A stretch of 64,000 bases of DNA from JANQHO01 sp965218075 (GCA_965218075.1 CBDCJZ010000003.1:310001-374000), one strand, 5' to 3'; numbered from the stretch's first letter, positions 46,859 to 56,689 are shown. Numbers and translations are program-made. Notes: a model not told the origin generated them from the sequence alone.

Positions 46859-47485
46859 CTATTTGAAAAATAATGACCCTCGGCTATTTTTCATTTGTTG
46901 ACTTACTTGATTAATATAGTCCAATATTTCCTTTTTGCCTGCTCTCGTTTTAGATGAGGTAACAAAACAAACCGGTAACCTTTCCCAATTTTCCAGCATT
47001 TTTTTTCGGTATATTGTGAGGTTTCTATCGAGCTTATTACCGGAAAGTTTATCGACTTTCGTAAACACCATGCCAAAAGGGATGCCACTTTCACCTAGCC
47101 ATTTCATAAATTCCAGATCTATCTTATGTGGCTCATGGCGGCTATCTAATAAAACAAAAAGGTTAAACATACTTTCGCGATTTTGTATGTAGTTAATGAT
47201 GATCTGCTGTTGCTCCTTTTTATCACTTTTACTGGCATTGACATGTCCATAGCCCGGTAAATCCACCAAATACCATTCGTCATTTATCTTGAAGTGATTG
47301 ATCAACCTCGTTTTACCTGGTTTGGAAGAAGTTTTTGCCAGATCCCTTCGCCTAGTGAGCATGTTAATCAAACTACTCTTTCCTACATTGCTGCGGCCGA
47401 TAAAAGCATATTCTGGTAACCCTTCATTCGGGAATTGGCTTAGCTTCGTGCTACTGCAAATAAATTTTGCTTTCTTAATATTCAT
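46859..47485 (-). CDS. engB: Ribosome biogenesis GTPase EngB (YihA/YsxC)
   Basis: A 208-residue small GTPase needed for ribosome assembly. Motifs are G1 GRSNVGKSS (residues 30-38), G3 DLPGYG, G4 TKVD and a G5-like region SSKT. The N-terminal segment ICSSTKLSQFPN and the total length fit the family. Confidence 0.96.
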   Translation of the reverse strand: MNIKKAKFICSSTKLSQFPNEGLPEYAFIGRSNVGKSSLINMLTRRRDLAKTSSKPGKTRLINHFKINDEWYLVDLPGYGHVNASKSDKKEQQQIIINYIQNRESMFNLFVLLDSRHEPHKIDLEFMKWLGESGIPFGMVFTKVDKLSGNKLDRNLTIYRKKMLENWERLPVCFVTSSKTRAGKKEILDYINQVSQQMKNSRGSLFFK

Positions 47486-47806
47486 TTATAACAAATTATA
47501 ACAAAAATAGAGCTAGAATTAAGAGTGTTGAACTATTAGTTGGAAATAGTTCTCAGTTTACCCAAATGAAAAATTTAAACTGCAAATTCCAAATATTTAA
47601 GCCTTACAACCTATTTCCACTTCTTCCCACTATCTTGCATCTTCCATTAACTATCTCTTAATGAGTTAGAAAAACTATCTCAAACAAGAAGAAGATATGA
47701 CTTCTAAATCTATATAGTGATAATTTTATCAACAAAGTAGGATTTTGTGGGATATTATGGAATAATCGTCATATTTTTGGATTCACAAAACTTTAAAAGA
47801 CCAACT
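47486..47806. other. Intergenic region with the mraZ control site
   Basis: The 0.3 kb between engB and mraZ is AT-rich and gene-free. It holds the MraZ-box-like repeats and a TATTTTTG (47772-47779) that matches the -7 TAnnTTTG element. A TTTG at 47744 is 24 nt upstream of it, longer than usual. A GTG at 47747 could extend the mraZ frame, but it lies inside the repeats. Confidence 0.5.
47738..47763 (+). promoter_or_regulatory. Putative MraZ box (three direct repeats, 10-bp period)
   Basis: TAGGAT (47738), TGGGAT (47748) and TGGAAT (47758) recur at exactly 10-bp intervals. A further TGGATT (47778) is in the same phase. MraZ of E. coli binds TGGGN repeats separated by 5-bp spacers, the same period. 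The site is 44-69 bp upstream of the mraZ ATG. This would allow autorepression of the whole division cluster. Confidence 0.55.
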
Positions 47807-48280
47807 ATGCTGAACTTGATTGGGGTACATGAATGCAGAATGGATAATAAAGGTCGGATGACAATTCCCTTAGCCCTTAGGAAACAGCTTTTGCCTATAC
47901 TCGAAAAAGGCTTTGTAATCAAGCGTAGTGTATTCCAGAAATGCCTGGAGCTCTATCCAATGGACGAATGGGAAAAAATCATAAATAAAGTAAGTAAACT
48001 AAACCGCTTCCTAAAAAAGAACAACGATTTTATCAGAATGTATACAGCTGGTATAAAGCTTCTTGAAGTGGATGCTAACAGCCGACTCAACATTCCTAGA
48101 GATCTGGAATCTTTTGCGGGATTACAATCAAAACTAGTACTCTCTTCAAATGTAGGAATGATTGAAGTGTGGGATAAAATAAAATACGAAGAAACCATTA
48201 ACGACCCTTCAGTGGACTTTGGAACATTGGCGGAAGAAGTTATGGGAATACTTAATAAGCCAGACTATGACTTACCATGA
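47807..48280 (+). CDS. mraZ: Transcriptional regulator MraZ
   Basis: A 157-residue AbrB-like DNA-binding protein that controls the division and cell wall cluster. The ATG at 47807 is chosen over a GTG at 47747. The family N-terminus (MLNLIGVHECRMDNKGRMTIP) starts there, and the GTG falls within the operator repeats. Two SpoVT/AbrB-type repeats are visible, the second with GIKLLEVDANSRLNIPRDL. It is first in the cluster, and rsmH starts within it (14-nt overlap). Confidence 0.95.
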   Translation: MLNLIGVHECRMDNKGRMTIPLALRKQLLPILEKGFVIKRSVFQKCLELYPMDEWEKIINKVSKLNRFLKKNNDFIRMYTAGIKLLEVDANSRLNIPRDLESFAGLQSKLVLSSNVGMIEVWDKIKYEETINDPSVDFGTLAEEVMGILNKPDYDLP

Positions 48281-49166
48281 ACCTGTTCTTTTACGTCAAT
48301 CTGTAGATCTGTTAAAAATACAGCCCGAAGGAATTTATGTGGATGTAACTTTTGGGGGAGGAGGTCACAGTAAGGAAATTGTAAAAAAGCTCAACAGTGG
48401 AAAATTGTTTGGTTTTGATCAAGACCCTGATGCTCACTTAAATACCTTGTCCAATCAAAATTTTATCTTGATAAAATCCAATTTCCGTCATCTTAAAAAC
48501 AATCTTCGTTTACATGACATTCATCGAGTTAATGGATTATTGGCTGACTTGGGCGTTTCTTCTCATCAAGTGGACGAAGGTAGCCGCGGTTTCAGCATTC
48601 GATTTGAAGGACCCTTAGATATGCGTATGAACCCTGATTGTGAGTTAAGCGCTAGGGAAGTAGTAAATCACTGTTCTTCCAAGGAACTCATCAGGATTTT
48701 TAGGGAATACGGTGAGATCAAAAATGCTCGAGTTCTCGTAAATCAGATTATTCGGATTCGCAAAAAACAATCTGTTGAAACTACTACCCAGCTAAAACAG
48801 TCCCTGCAGCACCTCGAACCGCGTAATAAACAAAAGCAATTCTGGGCACGCCTTTTTCAGGCAATCCGTATAGAAGTAAATCAGGAATTGGAAGCCCTAA
48901 AGGAAATGCTCCAACAAGCTGCAGAAATGCTTTCTTCTGGGGGAAGGCTAGTTGTAATTTCTTATCATTCTCTGGAAGATCGGCTGGTAAAAAACTTCTT
49001 AAAGGTTGGAAATTTTACGGGAGAACCCAAGAAAGATTTTTACGGGAACCTTATCCGACCATTTAAACCTATAACTCGAAAGCCCATGATACCTGACGAA
49101 ACAGAGATTAACAAAAACCCAAGAGCAAGTAGTGCTAAACTGCGTGCAGCAGAAAAAATAAATTGA
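48267..49166 (+). CDS. rsmH: 16S rRNA (cytosine(1402)-N(4))-methyltransferase
   Basis: Methylates N4 of C1402 in 16S rRNA. The 299-residue protein starts at the ATG at 48267 (MTYHEPVLL), inside the end of mraZ. An upstream ATG at 48219 would only add non-family residues. It has the SAM motif VDVTFGGGGHS, LLADLGVSSHQ, RGFSIRFEGPLDMRM and the SYHSLEDRLVK motif, in the standard order. Confidence 0.96.
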   Translation: MTYHEPVLLRQSVDLLKIQPEGIYVDVTFGGGGHSKEIVKKLNSGKLFGFDQDPDAHLNTLSNQNFILIKSNFRHLKNNLRLHDIHRVNGLLADLGVSSHQVDEGSRGFSIRFEGPLDMRMNPDCELSAREVVNHCSSKELIRIFREYGEIKNARVLVNQIIRIRKKQSVETTTQLKQSLQHLEPRNKQKQFWARLFQAIRIEVNQELEALKEMLQQAAEMLSSGGRLVVISYHSLEDRLVKNFLKVGNFTGEPKKDFYGNLIRPFKPITRKPMIPDETEINKNPRASSAKLRAAEKIN

Positions 49167-49504
49167 TGAGAAATAAATCAACTGATAAAAAGACCTGTGA
49201 TATCGCAAGACTTTTAGCTGGCACCTTTTTGGTTGATCAAAAATGGTTTAAGAATTGGCCATTTATCCTTTACCTCAGCTTACTGGCTCTGATTATGATC
49301 GCCAGTGGCCACAGTGTCAATCGAAAAATTCAGCGCATAGCTTGGCTCCGCCCCCAGGTGGAAGAAATGAGATTCGAATATATTAATACCCGTTCCCGCC
49401 TAATGATCGAGGGCATGAAATCAAAAGTAGTAGAAAAAGCAAGTGAGCTCGGCCTAGAACAGGCTAAAAACCCGCCTATAGCAATTAAAACAGCCAAAGA
49501 TTGA
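49166..49504 (+). CDS. FtsL-like cell division protein
   Basis: A 112-residue bitopic protein: an N-terminal cytoplasmic tail, one transmembrane helix (about residues 31-47, ILYLSLLALIMIASGHS) and a short periplasmic coil. It occupies the ftsL position between rsmH and ftsI, and matches the Bacteroidota FtsL-like pattern (KAxELGLE before the C-terminus). FtsL proteins are poorly conserved, so placement and topology carry the call. The ATG overlaps the rsmH stop (TGATG). Confidence 0.85.
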   Translation: MRNKSTDKKTCDIARLLAGTFLVDQKWFKNWPFILYLSLLALIMIASGHSVNRKIQRIAWLRPQVEEMRFEYINTRSRLMIEGMKSKVVEKASELGLEQAKNPPIAIKTAKD

Positions 49505-49505
49505 T

Positions 49506-51482
49506 TTGAAGAATAAAAAGAATATATTAAATCGCGTTTATCTGATAGCCATCCCTTTTCTTGTAATGCCCTTATTTGTGGTGGGAAAGCTTTTTATTAT
49601 TCAGTACCTAGAGGGACCGGAATTGCGTGCACAAGCTCAGAGAGAAGCAGTAAAAGAAAAAAGCATTAAGGCTAATCGCGGCAATATTTATAGTGCTGAT
49701 GACAAGCTAATCGCGACTTCCATTCCCGTTTACAACCTCTATATGGACCCAGTTACTGTTGATACAAAAATCTTTCATAAGCTTTTGCCCGAATTATCCC
49801 AAAAACTTGCCTCACAATTTTCCAAACGCAATGCCCAGCAATGGGAAGACTATCTTCGAATAAAACGGGATAAGGGAATTCGCTATGTGCCTTTAGCCAG
49901 ATATGTTTCTTATACTCAACTTCAACAAATTCACAGCTTCCCCATCTTCAGTTTAGGACGATTTAAAGGCGGACTCATTTTTGAACAGCAAGACTGCCGC
50001 AAAATGCTCCTCGGCAAATTAGCGGAGAGAACTATTGGCTACAATCAACCAAAAAGACGTACCGGAATTGAAGATGCTTTCAATAGCTACCTTTCCGGAC
50101 AGGACGGCAAAAGACTTATGCAAAAACTAAGTAAAGGTAATTGGAGGCCCATCGCTGATCATTACGAAATTGAGCCACAAGATGGTCTTGATGTAGTTAC
50201 GACTATTGATACCAAAATACAAGATATAGTACACCACGAATTACTCCGAGCCTTGGAACAGTTTGAAGCCGATCATGGTTGTGCCGTAGTTATGGAAGTA
50301 GAAACTGGTGCCATTAGAGGTATCGCTAACCTAGGCCGCACAGAACAGGGAACTTATTTTGAAAAACGTAACTATGCTGTTTGGGAAAGTACTGAACCTG
50401 GGTCTACTTTTAAGTTAGCCTCAATAATAGTAGCTCTTGAAGACGGCATTGTAGATACTAGCACCCAGGTAGATACAGAAAACGGACTTTTTACGATTTA
50501 CGATAAACAAATTAAAGACAGCAATCACAAAAATGATAAAGGCGGCTACGGAAAAATTAGCCTTAAAAAAGCTTTTGAGCTATCCTCTAACGTAGGCATT
50601 GTTAAGATCATTTACGATAACTACCGCCATCAGCCTGACAGATTTATAGACCGCTTCTACACATTGGGTATTCACAAACCTCTTGGCGTGCCCATTAAAG
50701 GAGAAAGCTTACCTAAAATTCCCAAAACAAGTGACCGGAACTGGAGTGGCATTACTCTGCCATGGATAGCTTTTGGCTACCAAGTTAGTTTTACTCCTTT
50801 ACAATTACTAACTTTCTACAATGCTATTGCCAATGAAGGTAAAATGGTGAAACCTCTTTTCATTGAAGAGGTCCGCAAGAACAAACGCATCGTAAAAAAA
50901 GAAAAAACACACGTTATAAACCCAGCTATATGTTCTAAACAAACCCTTGAGAAAATCAGGGATATGCTGGAAGGAGTCGTAGAAGATGGAACGGCTAAAG
51001 ACCTTAAAAACTCTCTAGTTAAACTGGCTGGAAAAACTGGAACCTGCCAGCAGAATTATTGGAAAGAGGCTTCCCGAGATTACCAAGCCTCTTTTGTTGG
51101 GTATTTCCCAGCAGAGAATCCTAAGTATTCCTGTATTGTGGTAATTAACAAGCCTAACTACATTCGTGGCTATTATGCCAGTGCTGTTGCAGCTCCGGTA
51201 TTTAAGGCCATTGCTCAAAGCATCTATCTCAATACTCCATCCGAGTTAAAATCCAAAAGGGAAAATAATTTCTTGCTAGCTATGACAAGAAATCAAGAGC
51301 AAATCCAGATCAAAAACAAGTTCCCCGATTTAAAGGATGTGAGTGGTTACAAGGTACTTAGCCTTTTGGAAAACCAGGGCTATAAAGTAAAGATACGTGG
51401 TAACGGAAAGGTGATGTGGCAATATCCACCAGCTGGAACAAAAATCAACACCTCTGCCCTAATAGAATTAAAACTGGAATGA
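49506..51482 (+). CDS. ftsI: Septal transpeptidase PBP3/FtsI with C-terminal PASTA domain
   Basis: A 658-residue class B penicillin-binding protein that crosslinks septal murein. It has an N-terminal transmembrane helix (about 12-34), a dimerisation domain and the transpeptidase domain. The catalytic motifs there are Ser300-Thr-Phe-Lys303, Ser360-Ser-Asn362 and Lys510-Thr-Gly-Thr. A single PASTA repeat covers about 595-658. The start is TTG at 49506 (KNKKNILNR follows); no ATG occurs before the membrane helix. The PASTA domain is a known trait of Bacteroidota FtsI. It overlaps murE by 4 nt. Confidence 0.94.
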   Translation: MKNKKNILNRVYLIAIPFLVMPLFVVGKLFIIQYLEGPELRAQAQREAVKEKSIKANRGNIYSADDKLIATSIPVYNLYMDPVTVDTKIFHKLLPELSQKLASQFSKRNAQQWEDYLRIKRDKGIRYVPLARYVSYTQLQQIHSFPIFSLGRFKGGLIFEQQDCRKMLLGKLAERTIGYNQPKRRTGIEDAFNSYLSGQDGKRLMQKLSKGNWRPIADHYEIEPQDGLDVVTTIDTKIQDIVHHELLRALEQFEADHGCAVVMEVETGAIRGIANLGRTEQGTYFEKRNYAVWESTEPGSTFKLASIIVALEDGIVDTSTQVDTENGLFTIYDKQIKDSNHKNDKGGYGKISLKKAFELSSNVGIVKIIYDNYRHQPDRFIDRFYTLGIHKPLGVPIKGESLPKIPKTSDRNWSGITLPWIAFGYQVSFTPLQLLTFYNAIANEGKMVKPLFIEEVRKNKRIVKKEKTHVINPAICSKQTLEKIRDMLEGVVEDGTAKDLKNSLVKLAGKTGTCQQNYWKEASRDYQASFVGYFPAENPKYSCIVVINKPNYIRGYYASAVAAPVFKAIAQSIYLNTPSELKSKRENNFLLAMTRNQEQIQIKNKFPDLKDVSGYKVLSLLENQGYKVKIRGNGKVMWQYPPAGTKINTSALIELKLE

Positions 51483-52942
51483 AGTTATTACGAGACATAT
51501 TGTACGGCATCCCTATTATCCGTTCTATAGGTAACACTGAGGTGGTTGTATCTAAAATCGTGTTTGACTCCCGTGAGGTGATCAAAGAAAGCTTGTTTGC
51601 TGCTCTATCCGGAACTCGAGTAGATGGACACCAATATATCGAAACGGCTATCGAAAAAGGAGCTCATTCGATCATTTGTGAAAACCTACCTCAAAAACTT
51701 AATGAAAAAACCACTTACATTCAGGTAAGGGATTCTAAAATGGTGCTAGGCACAATTGCTTCACATTTTTATGATGACCCATCCGAAAAGCTAAATCTAG
51801 TAGCTGTAACTGGCACTAATGGTAAAACTACTACTGCCGCTTTGCTCTACCATCTATTCTGGGCTTTGGGACATAAATCAGGCTTATTTTCCACTGTAGC
51901 GATTTACATAGGAAAAGAAAATTTTCCCACCACTCATACTACTCCTGATTCAGTAAACATCAATAAATATATGAAAAAGATGGTAGACAATGGCTGTAAA
52001 TATTGCTTTATAGAAGCTAGTAGCCATGGCATTCATCAAAAGCGCATTGCCGGATTAAAGATCAAGGGGGCAGTCTTTACCAATATTTCATATGACCATG
52101 TCGATTATCACAAAACTTTTGACGATTACATCTTGACTAAAAAGAAACTCTTTGACGATTTACCTAAAGATGCCTTTGCTTTGGTTAATGCCGATGACCG
52201 CCACGGAAAAACCATGCTGTATCATACCAATGCTAAACAGCACACTTTTAGTCTGAAAAACGCCAGTGAGTTTAAAGTAAAAATACTAGAGTGTCGATTG
52301 GAGGGCATGTTATTACGACTGGGTAAGCATAAGGTTTGGACTAAGCTTACCGGCAGTTTCAACGCTTATAATATAGCAGCTATTTATGGAGCTGCCTATC
52401 TCTTAGGTGAAGATGATCTTCAGATAGTTACTGCTCTTAGTAATTTAACGGCAGTGGAAGGCCGCTTTCAGTATATACAGTCGCCCAATAATGTTACTGC
52501 TATCATCGATTATGCCCATACCCCTGACGCCTTAAAAAATGTTTTGCAAGCCATTGGTCAGTTACGTAATGGAAATGAAAAAGTAATAACAGTAATAGGT
52601 TGTGGTGGTAATCGTGATACTGTCAAAAGATCAGAAATGGCGAGGATAGCTATTGAAATGAGTGAGCAGGTAATTTTTACCAGTGATAATCCCCGGAATG
52701 AGGACTCAAAAGCTATTGTAAGAGATATGGAATTGGGAGTAGAAATACGGTTATCTCATAAATATTTAAGCATTGTCAATCGCAAAGAGGCCATAAAAAC
52801 AGCTATTCAGATGGCTAGAAGTGATGACATTATCCTTATTGCTGGAAAGGGACATGAAAAATCCCAGGAAATAAATCAAAAAAAAATCCCATTTGACGAT
52901 TTAGCTATGGCTCGTGAGTTTTTAAACCAAACTATGAACTGA
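51479..52942 (+). CDS. murE: UDP-MurNAc-L-Ala-D-Glu:meso-diaminopimelate ligase
   Basis: Adds the third residue to the murein stem peptide. The 487-residue protein starts at the ATG at 51479, overlapping the ftsI stop; an upstream ATG at 51416 lies inside ftsI. It has the ATP loop VTGTNGKTTTAALL, the His/carboxy-Lys region EASSHGIHQKRI and the specificity motif DNPR (in TSDNPRNED). DNPR indicates meso-diaminopimelate and not lysine as the substrate. Confidence 0.95.
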   Translation: MKLLRDILYGIPIIRSIGNTEVVVSKIVFDSREVIKESLFAALSGTRVDGHQYIETAIEKGAHSIICENLPQKLNEKTTYIQVRDSKMVLGTIASHFYDDPSEKLNLVAVTGTNGKTTTAALLYHLFWALGHKSGLFSTVAIYIGKENFPTTHTTPDSVNINKYMKKMVDNGCKYCFIEASSHGIHQKRIAGLKIKGAVFTNISYDHVDYHKTFDDYILTKKKLFDDLPKDAFALVNADDRHGKTMLYHTNAKQHTFSLKNASEFKVKILECRLEGMLLRLGKHKVWTKLTGSFNAYNIAAIYGAAYLLGEDDLQIVTALSNLTAVEGRFQYIQSPNNVTAIIDYAHTPDALKNVLQAIGQLRNGNEKVITVIGCGGNRDTVKRSEMARIAIEMSEQVIFTSDNPRNEDSKAIVRDMELGVEIRLSHKYLSIVNRKEAIKTAIQMARSDDIILIAGKGHEKSQEINQKKIPFDDLAMAREFLNQTMN

Positions 52943-54177
52943 TGCTCTACTACCTATTTACTTACCTTAATCAGGAATATGGCCTACCTGGAACTGGGGT
53001 GTTTCAGTTTATCACTTTTAGGGCAGCCATGGCAGTTATCTTTTCGCTTATTATTTGCCTTGTTTTTGGTAAGAGGATTATTAATCTACTCCATCGAAAG
53101 CAGATACGTGAAACCATACGTGATTTAGGGCTGGAAAACCATGCCCTAAAAGCGGCAACCCCTACTATGGGGGGACTAATGATATTGGCCGGGATCCTCA
53201 TTCCCGTTTTACTATTTGCTAAGCTTCAGAACATCTATATTATTCTACTTATTATTACTACTGTTTGGATGGGGGTCTTCGGTTTTGTAGACGACTACAT
53301 CAAAGTATTTAAGAAGAATAAAGGCGGACTACGTGGTCAATTTAAAGTAGCTGGGCAGGTTGGTCTAGGCCTGATAGTGGGAGCCACGTTTTATTTCCAC
53401 CCCAACGTAATTGTCAAAGAGAAAGAAAAAGATCGAGAAAAAATTGAGCAGAATCAACAAGCTGACAAAGACTTCTCACTATACAGAGAGGCGAAAAAAT
53501 CTACTAAAACTACTATTCCATTCGTTAAGAATAATGAATTGGACTATTCCCGTATTCTTCAATGGATGGGCTCTGATTATCACAAATGGTCATGGTTGAT
53601 CTTCATTCCCGTTGTAATCTTTATCATCGTCGCAGTATCTAACGGAGCTAATCTTACTGATGGTATTGATGGACTGGCCACGGGTACTTCAGCTATTATC
53701 GGTGTTACATTGGGGATATTTGCTTACGTATCTGGTAACGTCATTTTTGCCGATTATCTGAATATTATATATATTCCCAACACGGGCGAGATGGTAGTAT
53801 TTATCGCTGCCTTTGTAGGAGCTTGTATAGGATTTCTATGGCATAATGCATACCCTGCTCAAGTCTTTATGGGCGATACGGGCAGCCTGAGTCTAGGTGG
53901 GATCATCGCTGTATTTGCCATTGCTATTCGTAAAGAATTACTGATTCCCATTGTATGCGGTATTTTCCTGGTAGAAAACTTTTCCGTCGTTTTACAAGTG
54001 GGCTATTTCAAGTATACTCGAAAAAAATTCGGAAAAGGCCGAAGAATATTCAAAATGTCACCTCTTCACCATCATTATCAGAAGCTGGGTTACAATGAGA
54101 GCAAAATTGCAATCCGTTTTTGGATTATCAGTATACTTCTGGCGGCATTAACCTTTATAACCCTGAAACTACGCTAA
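52942..54177 (+). CDS. mraY: Phospho-N-acetylmuramoyl-pentapeptide transferase
   Basis: Transfers phospho-MurNAc-pentapeptide to undecaprenyl phosphate, making lipid I in the inner membrane. The 411-residue protein has about 10 transmembrane helices. It carries TPTMGGLMIL, the aspartate-rich FGFVDDYIKV, NLTDGIDGLA with the catalytic aspartates, VFMGDTGSLSLGG and the HHH motif SPLHHHYQKLG. An extra hydrophilic insertion (about residues 155-200) makes it longer than the E. coli protein and is usual in this phylum. It overlaps murE by 1 nt (TGATG). Confidence 0.96.
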   Translation: MLYYLFTYLNQEYGLPGTGVFQFITFRAAMAVIFSLIICLVFGKRIINLLHRKQIRETIRDLGLENHALKAATPTMGGLMILAGILIPVLLFAKLQNIYIILLIITTVWMGVFGFVDDYIKVFKKNKGGLRGQFKVAGQVGLGLIVGATFYFHPNVIVKEKEKDREKIEQNQQADKDFSLYREAKKSTKTTIPFVKNNELDYSRILQWMGSDYHKWSWLIFIPVVIFIIVAVSNGANLTDGIDGLATGTSAIIGVTLGIFAYVSGNVIFADYLNIIYIPNTGEMVVFIAAFVGACIGFLWHNAYPAQVFMGDTGSLSLGGIIAVFAIAIRKELLIPIVCGIFLVENFSVVLQVGYFKYTRKKFGKGRRIFKMSPLHHHYQKLGYNESKIAIRFWIISILLAALTFITLKLR

Positions 54178-55520
54178 TGACTGATGTAAAATCCATAGCA
54201 GTCTTAGGAGGAGGGGAAAGCGGCACAGGAGCAGCATTATTAGCCAAAGCCAAGGGTATTACTGTTTTTTTATCTGACAGAGGAGATATAAAGAATCAAT
54301 ATCGCAAGACTTTAAAGGAAAAGCAGGTTGAGTTTGAAGAAGGTCAACATTCCTATAAAAGAATAGCCTCAGCTGATCTTATTGTAAAAAGCCCAAGCAT
54401 ACTTGACCGAGATGAATCAATTACAAGGCTAAAAAATGAAGATAAAGAAATCATCTCGGAAATAGAATGGGGATACCGATTTTGCGAAGGCAAAATCATA
54501 GCTGTAACAGGTAGCAATGGCAAAACTACAACTGCTATGCTGATTCATCACATGCTGGAAAAAGCTGGATTAAATGTGGCTTTGGGAGGCAATGTTGGTA
54601 ACAGCTTTGCTCGTCTGGTTGCAGAAAGTCAACATGACTATTATGTCTTGGAGGTAAGTAGCTTTCAGCTAGATGACATCAATAGTTTTAAACCTCATAT
54701 CTCGGTAATCACCAACATCATCCCCCATCATTTAAGCCACTACGATTATCAAATGAAAAACTACGTAAAAAGTAAGTTTTCCATTACTTGTTTCCAAGAT
54801 GAAAACGACTATCTCATCTACAATGCAGATGACAAAGAAATCCGAGACTACTTGGCTAATCACATAGCTCGTATCCAGCTTGTCCCTTTTAGTTTCGAAA
54901 AACGGATGACAGAAGGCGCCTGGTCCGATTTAAATAAAACTATATATATCAATATCAAAAAAGAGAAAGCAATGATTATCAGAGAATTATCATTACAAGG
55001 CAAGCACAATATTGCAAATAGCATGGCTGCTGGTTTAGCCGGAAAACTGCTCAATATTCGCAAAGACATAATTCGCGAATGCCTAACCAAATTTGACAGC
55101 ATCGAGCATCGTTTGGAACCTGTTTTGCAAATCGATGGAATAGAGTTTATCAATGATAGTAAGGCTACTAATGTAAACTCAGCCTTCTATGCTCTAGAGA
55201 GTATACAAAAGCCCATAATTTGGATTGTAGGAGGTATAGACAAAGGCAATAATTACAGCCAATCATTCGACTTAGTGCGACAAAAAGTGAGGGCAATGGT
55301 ATGTCTGGGGATCGATAATACTAAGCTTCACAAAGAATTTGAAGATAAAGTAGGTTTTATCACTGACACTGCTTCTATGAATGAGGCTGTTCGTATTGCC
55401 TATAAATTAAGTTGTAGAGGAGATTGCGTGCTCCTTAGCCCTGCTTGTGCCAGTTTTGATCTTTTTGAAAATTATGAAGATCGTGGTCGTCAGTTTAAAG
55501 ATGCTGTAAGAAAACTGTAA
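54177..55520 (+). CDS. murD: UDP-MurNAc-L-alanine:D-glutamate ligase
   Basis: Adds D-glutamate to UDP-MurNAc-L-alanine. The 447-residue protein starts at the ATG at 54177 (TAATG overlap with mraY). The longer frame from 54120 is inside mraY. N-terminal Rossmann motif VLGGGESGTGAA, ATP loop VTGSNGKTTTAML, then HHLSHYDY and INDSKATNVNSA mark the family. Confidence 0.96.
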   Translation: MTDVKSIAVLGGGESGTGAALLAKAKGITVFLSDRGDIKNQYRKTLKEKQVEFEEGQHSYKRIASADLIVKSPSILDRDESITRLKNEDKEIISEIEWGYRFCEGKIIAVTGSNGKTTTAMLIHHMLEKAGLNVALGGNVGNSFARLVAESQHDYYVLEVSSFQLDDINSFKPHISVITNIIPHHLSHYDYQMKNYVKSKFSITCFQDENDYLIYNADDKEIRDYLANHIARIQLVPFSFEKRMTEGAWSDLNKTIYINIKKEKAMIIRELSLQGKHNIANSMAAGLAGKLLNIRKDIIRECLTKFDSIEHRLEPVLQIDGIEFINDSKATNVNSAFYALESIQKPIIWIVGGIDKGNNYSQSFDLVRQKVRAMVCLGIDNTKLHKEFEDKVGFITDTASMNEAVRIAYKLSCRGDCVLLSPACASFDLFENYEDRGRQFKDAVRKL

Positions 55521-56689
55521 TGGGCTCTTTTTTGGCCAATATTAAAGGAGACCTTACTCTTTGGGTCATTGTCGTACTTCTGGCTTTATTTTCCATGATG
55601 TCGGTATATAGTGCTAGTAGTAATATTGCCTTCTCATATGGCGGCGGGAATACTTTCAACATGCTGGCCAAACATGCTATTCATCTGATTTTGGGCATTA
55701 TATTAATGTATGCTGTACACAATATGGATTATCGTCATCTGGGTGCTATTTCCGTAATGCTGGTACCAGTGAGCCTTTTATTGCTAATTTACACCTTGAC
55801 CCAGGGTTATTCAGTGGCCAATGCTTCTCGCTGGATACATATTCCCTTTATTGGCTGGACCTTCCAACCCTCTGCCTTTGCCAACGTAGTATTGATGGTT
55901 TATCTTTCGCGTTACCTCGCTAAAACCGAATACGAAAAACTAAGAAGCTTTCGGCAGTCATTTATTCCTCTTTTAGTTCCTATTTTTCTGGTTTGTGGTC
56001 TTATCCTACCAGCTAACTTCAGTACAGCTGCTCTCATTTTTACTATCAGTATGCTATTGCTTTTTATCGGGGGTTATCCGATCAATAACCTTCTTTACAT
56101 GCTGGGAATGGGGATAGTTGCTTTTGGAATCTTTATCCTTTTGGCAATAGCTTTTCCCAATGTCAGCAATCGAGTGGAAACCTGGAAAAACAGAATTGAG
56201 AACTTCAACAGAGGAAACAAAGAAGAGAATTATCAGGTAGAAAAAGCAAAAATGGCTATAGCTGAGGGTCAGTTAATCGGCAAAGGGCCTGGCAAAAGTA
56301 TTCAGAAAAACTTCTTGCCCCAATCTAATTCCGACTTTATCTATGTTATAATAGTTGAGGAGTTTGGCTTGATCGGAGGACTGGTGGTCATCTTCTTTTA
56401 CGTAATGTTACTGGTCAGAATATTACTCATTGCTACTAGAGCCTCTACTCGTTTTGGTATCCTTGCTGTAGCAGGTCTGGGATTGAGTATTATGACACAG
56501 GCCTTTGTCAATTTAGGAGTGGCAGTAAACCTACTACCCGTTACCGGTCAAGCCTTGCCACTTATTAGTGCCGGAGGTTCCAATATATGGATGACCTATA
56601 TTGCTGTCGGTATTATTTTAAGTATAAGTCGTGACAAACCTGAAGAACGAGAAGACGACCTTGAATCTAAAGATTTAGCCCGTGGCTGA
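55520..56689 (+). CDS. ftsW: Cell division protein FtsW (septal glycosyltransferase, SEDS family)
   Basis: Polymerises septal glycan from lipid II together with FtsI. The 389-residue protein has about 10 transmembrane helices and the SEDS patterns: FQPSAFANVVLMVYLSRYLA (the FQPSE-like motif), LGKGPGKSIQKNFLPQ-like IGKGPGKSIQKNFLPQ, DFIYVIIVEEFG and LPLISAGGSNIWM. It overlaps murD by 1 nt and murG by 8 nt. Confidence 0.95.
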   Translation: MGSFLANIKGDLTLWVIVVLLALFSMMSVYSASSNIAFSYGGGNTFNMLAKHAIHLILGIILMYAVHNMDYRHLGAISVMLVPVSLLLLIYTLTQGYSVANASRWIHIPFIGWTFQPSAFANVVLMVYLSRYLAKTEYEKLRSFRQSFIPLLVPIFLVCGLILPANFSTAALIFTISMLLLFIGGYPINNLLYMLGMGIVAFGIFILLAIAFPNVSNRVETWKNRIENFNRGNKEENYQVEKAKMAIAEGQLIGKGPGKSIQKNFLPQSNSDFIYVIIVEEFGLIGGLVVIFFYVMLLVRILLIATRASTRFGILAVAGLGLSIMTQAFVNLGVAVNLLPVTGQALPLISAGGSNIWMTYIAVGIILSISRDKPEEREDDLESKDLARG

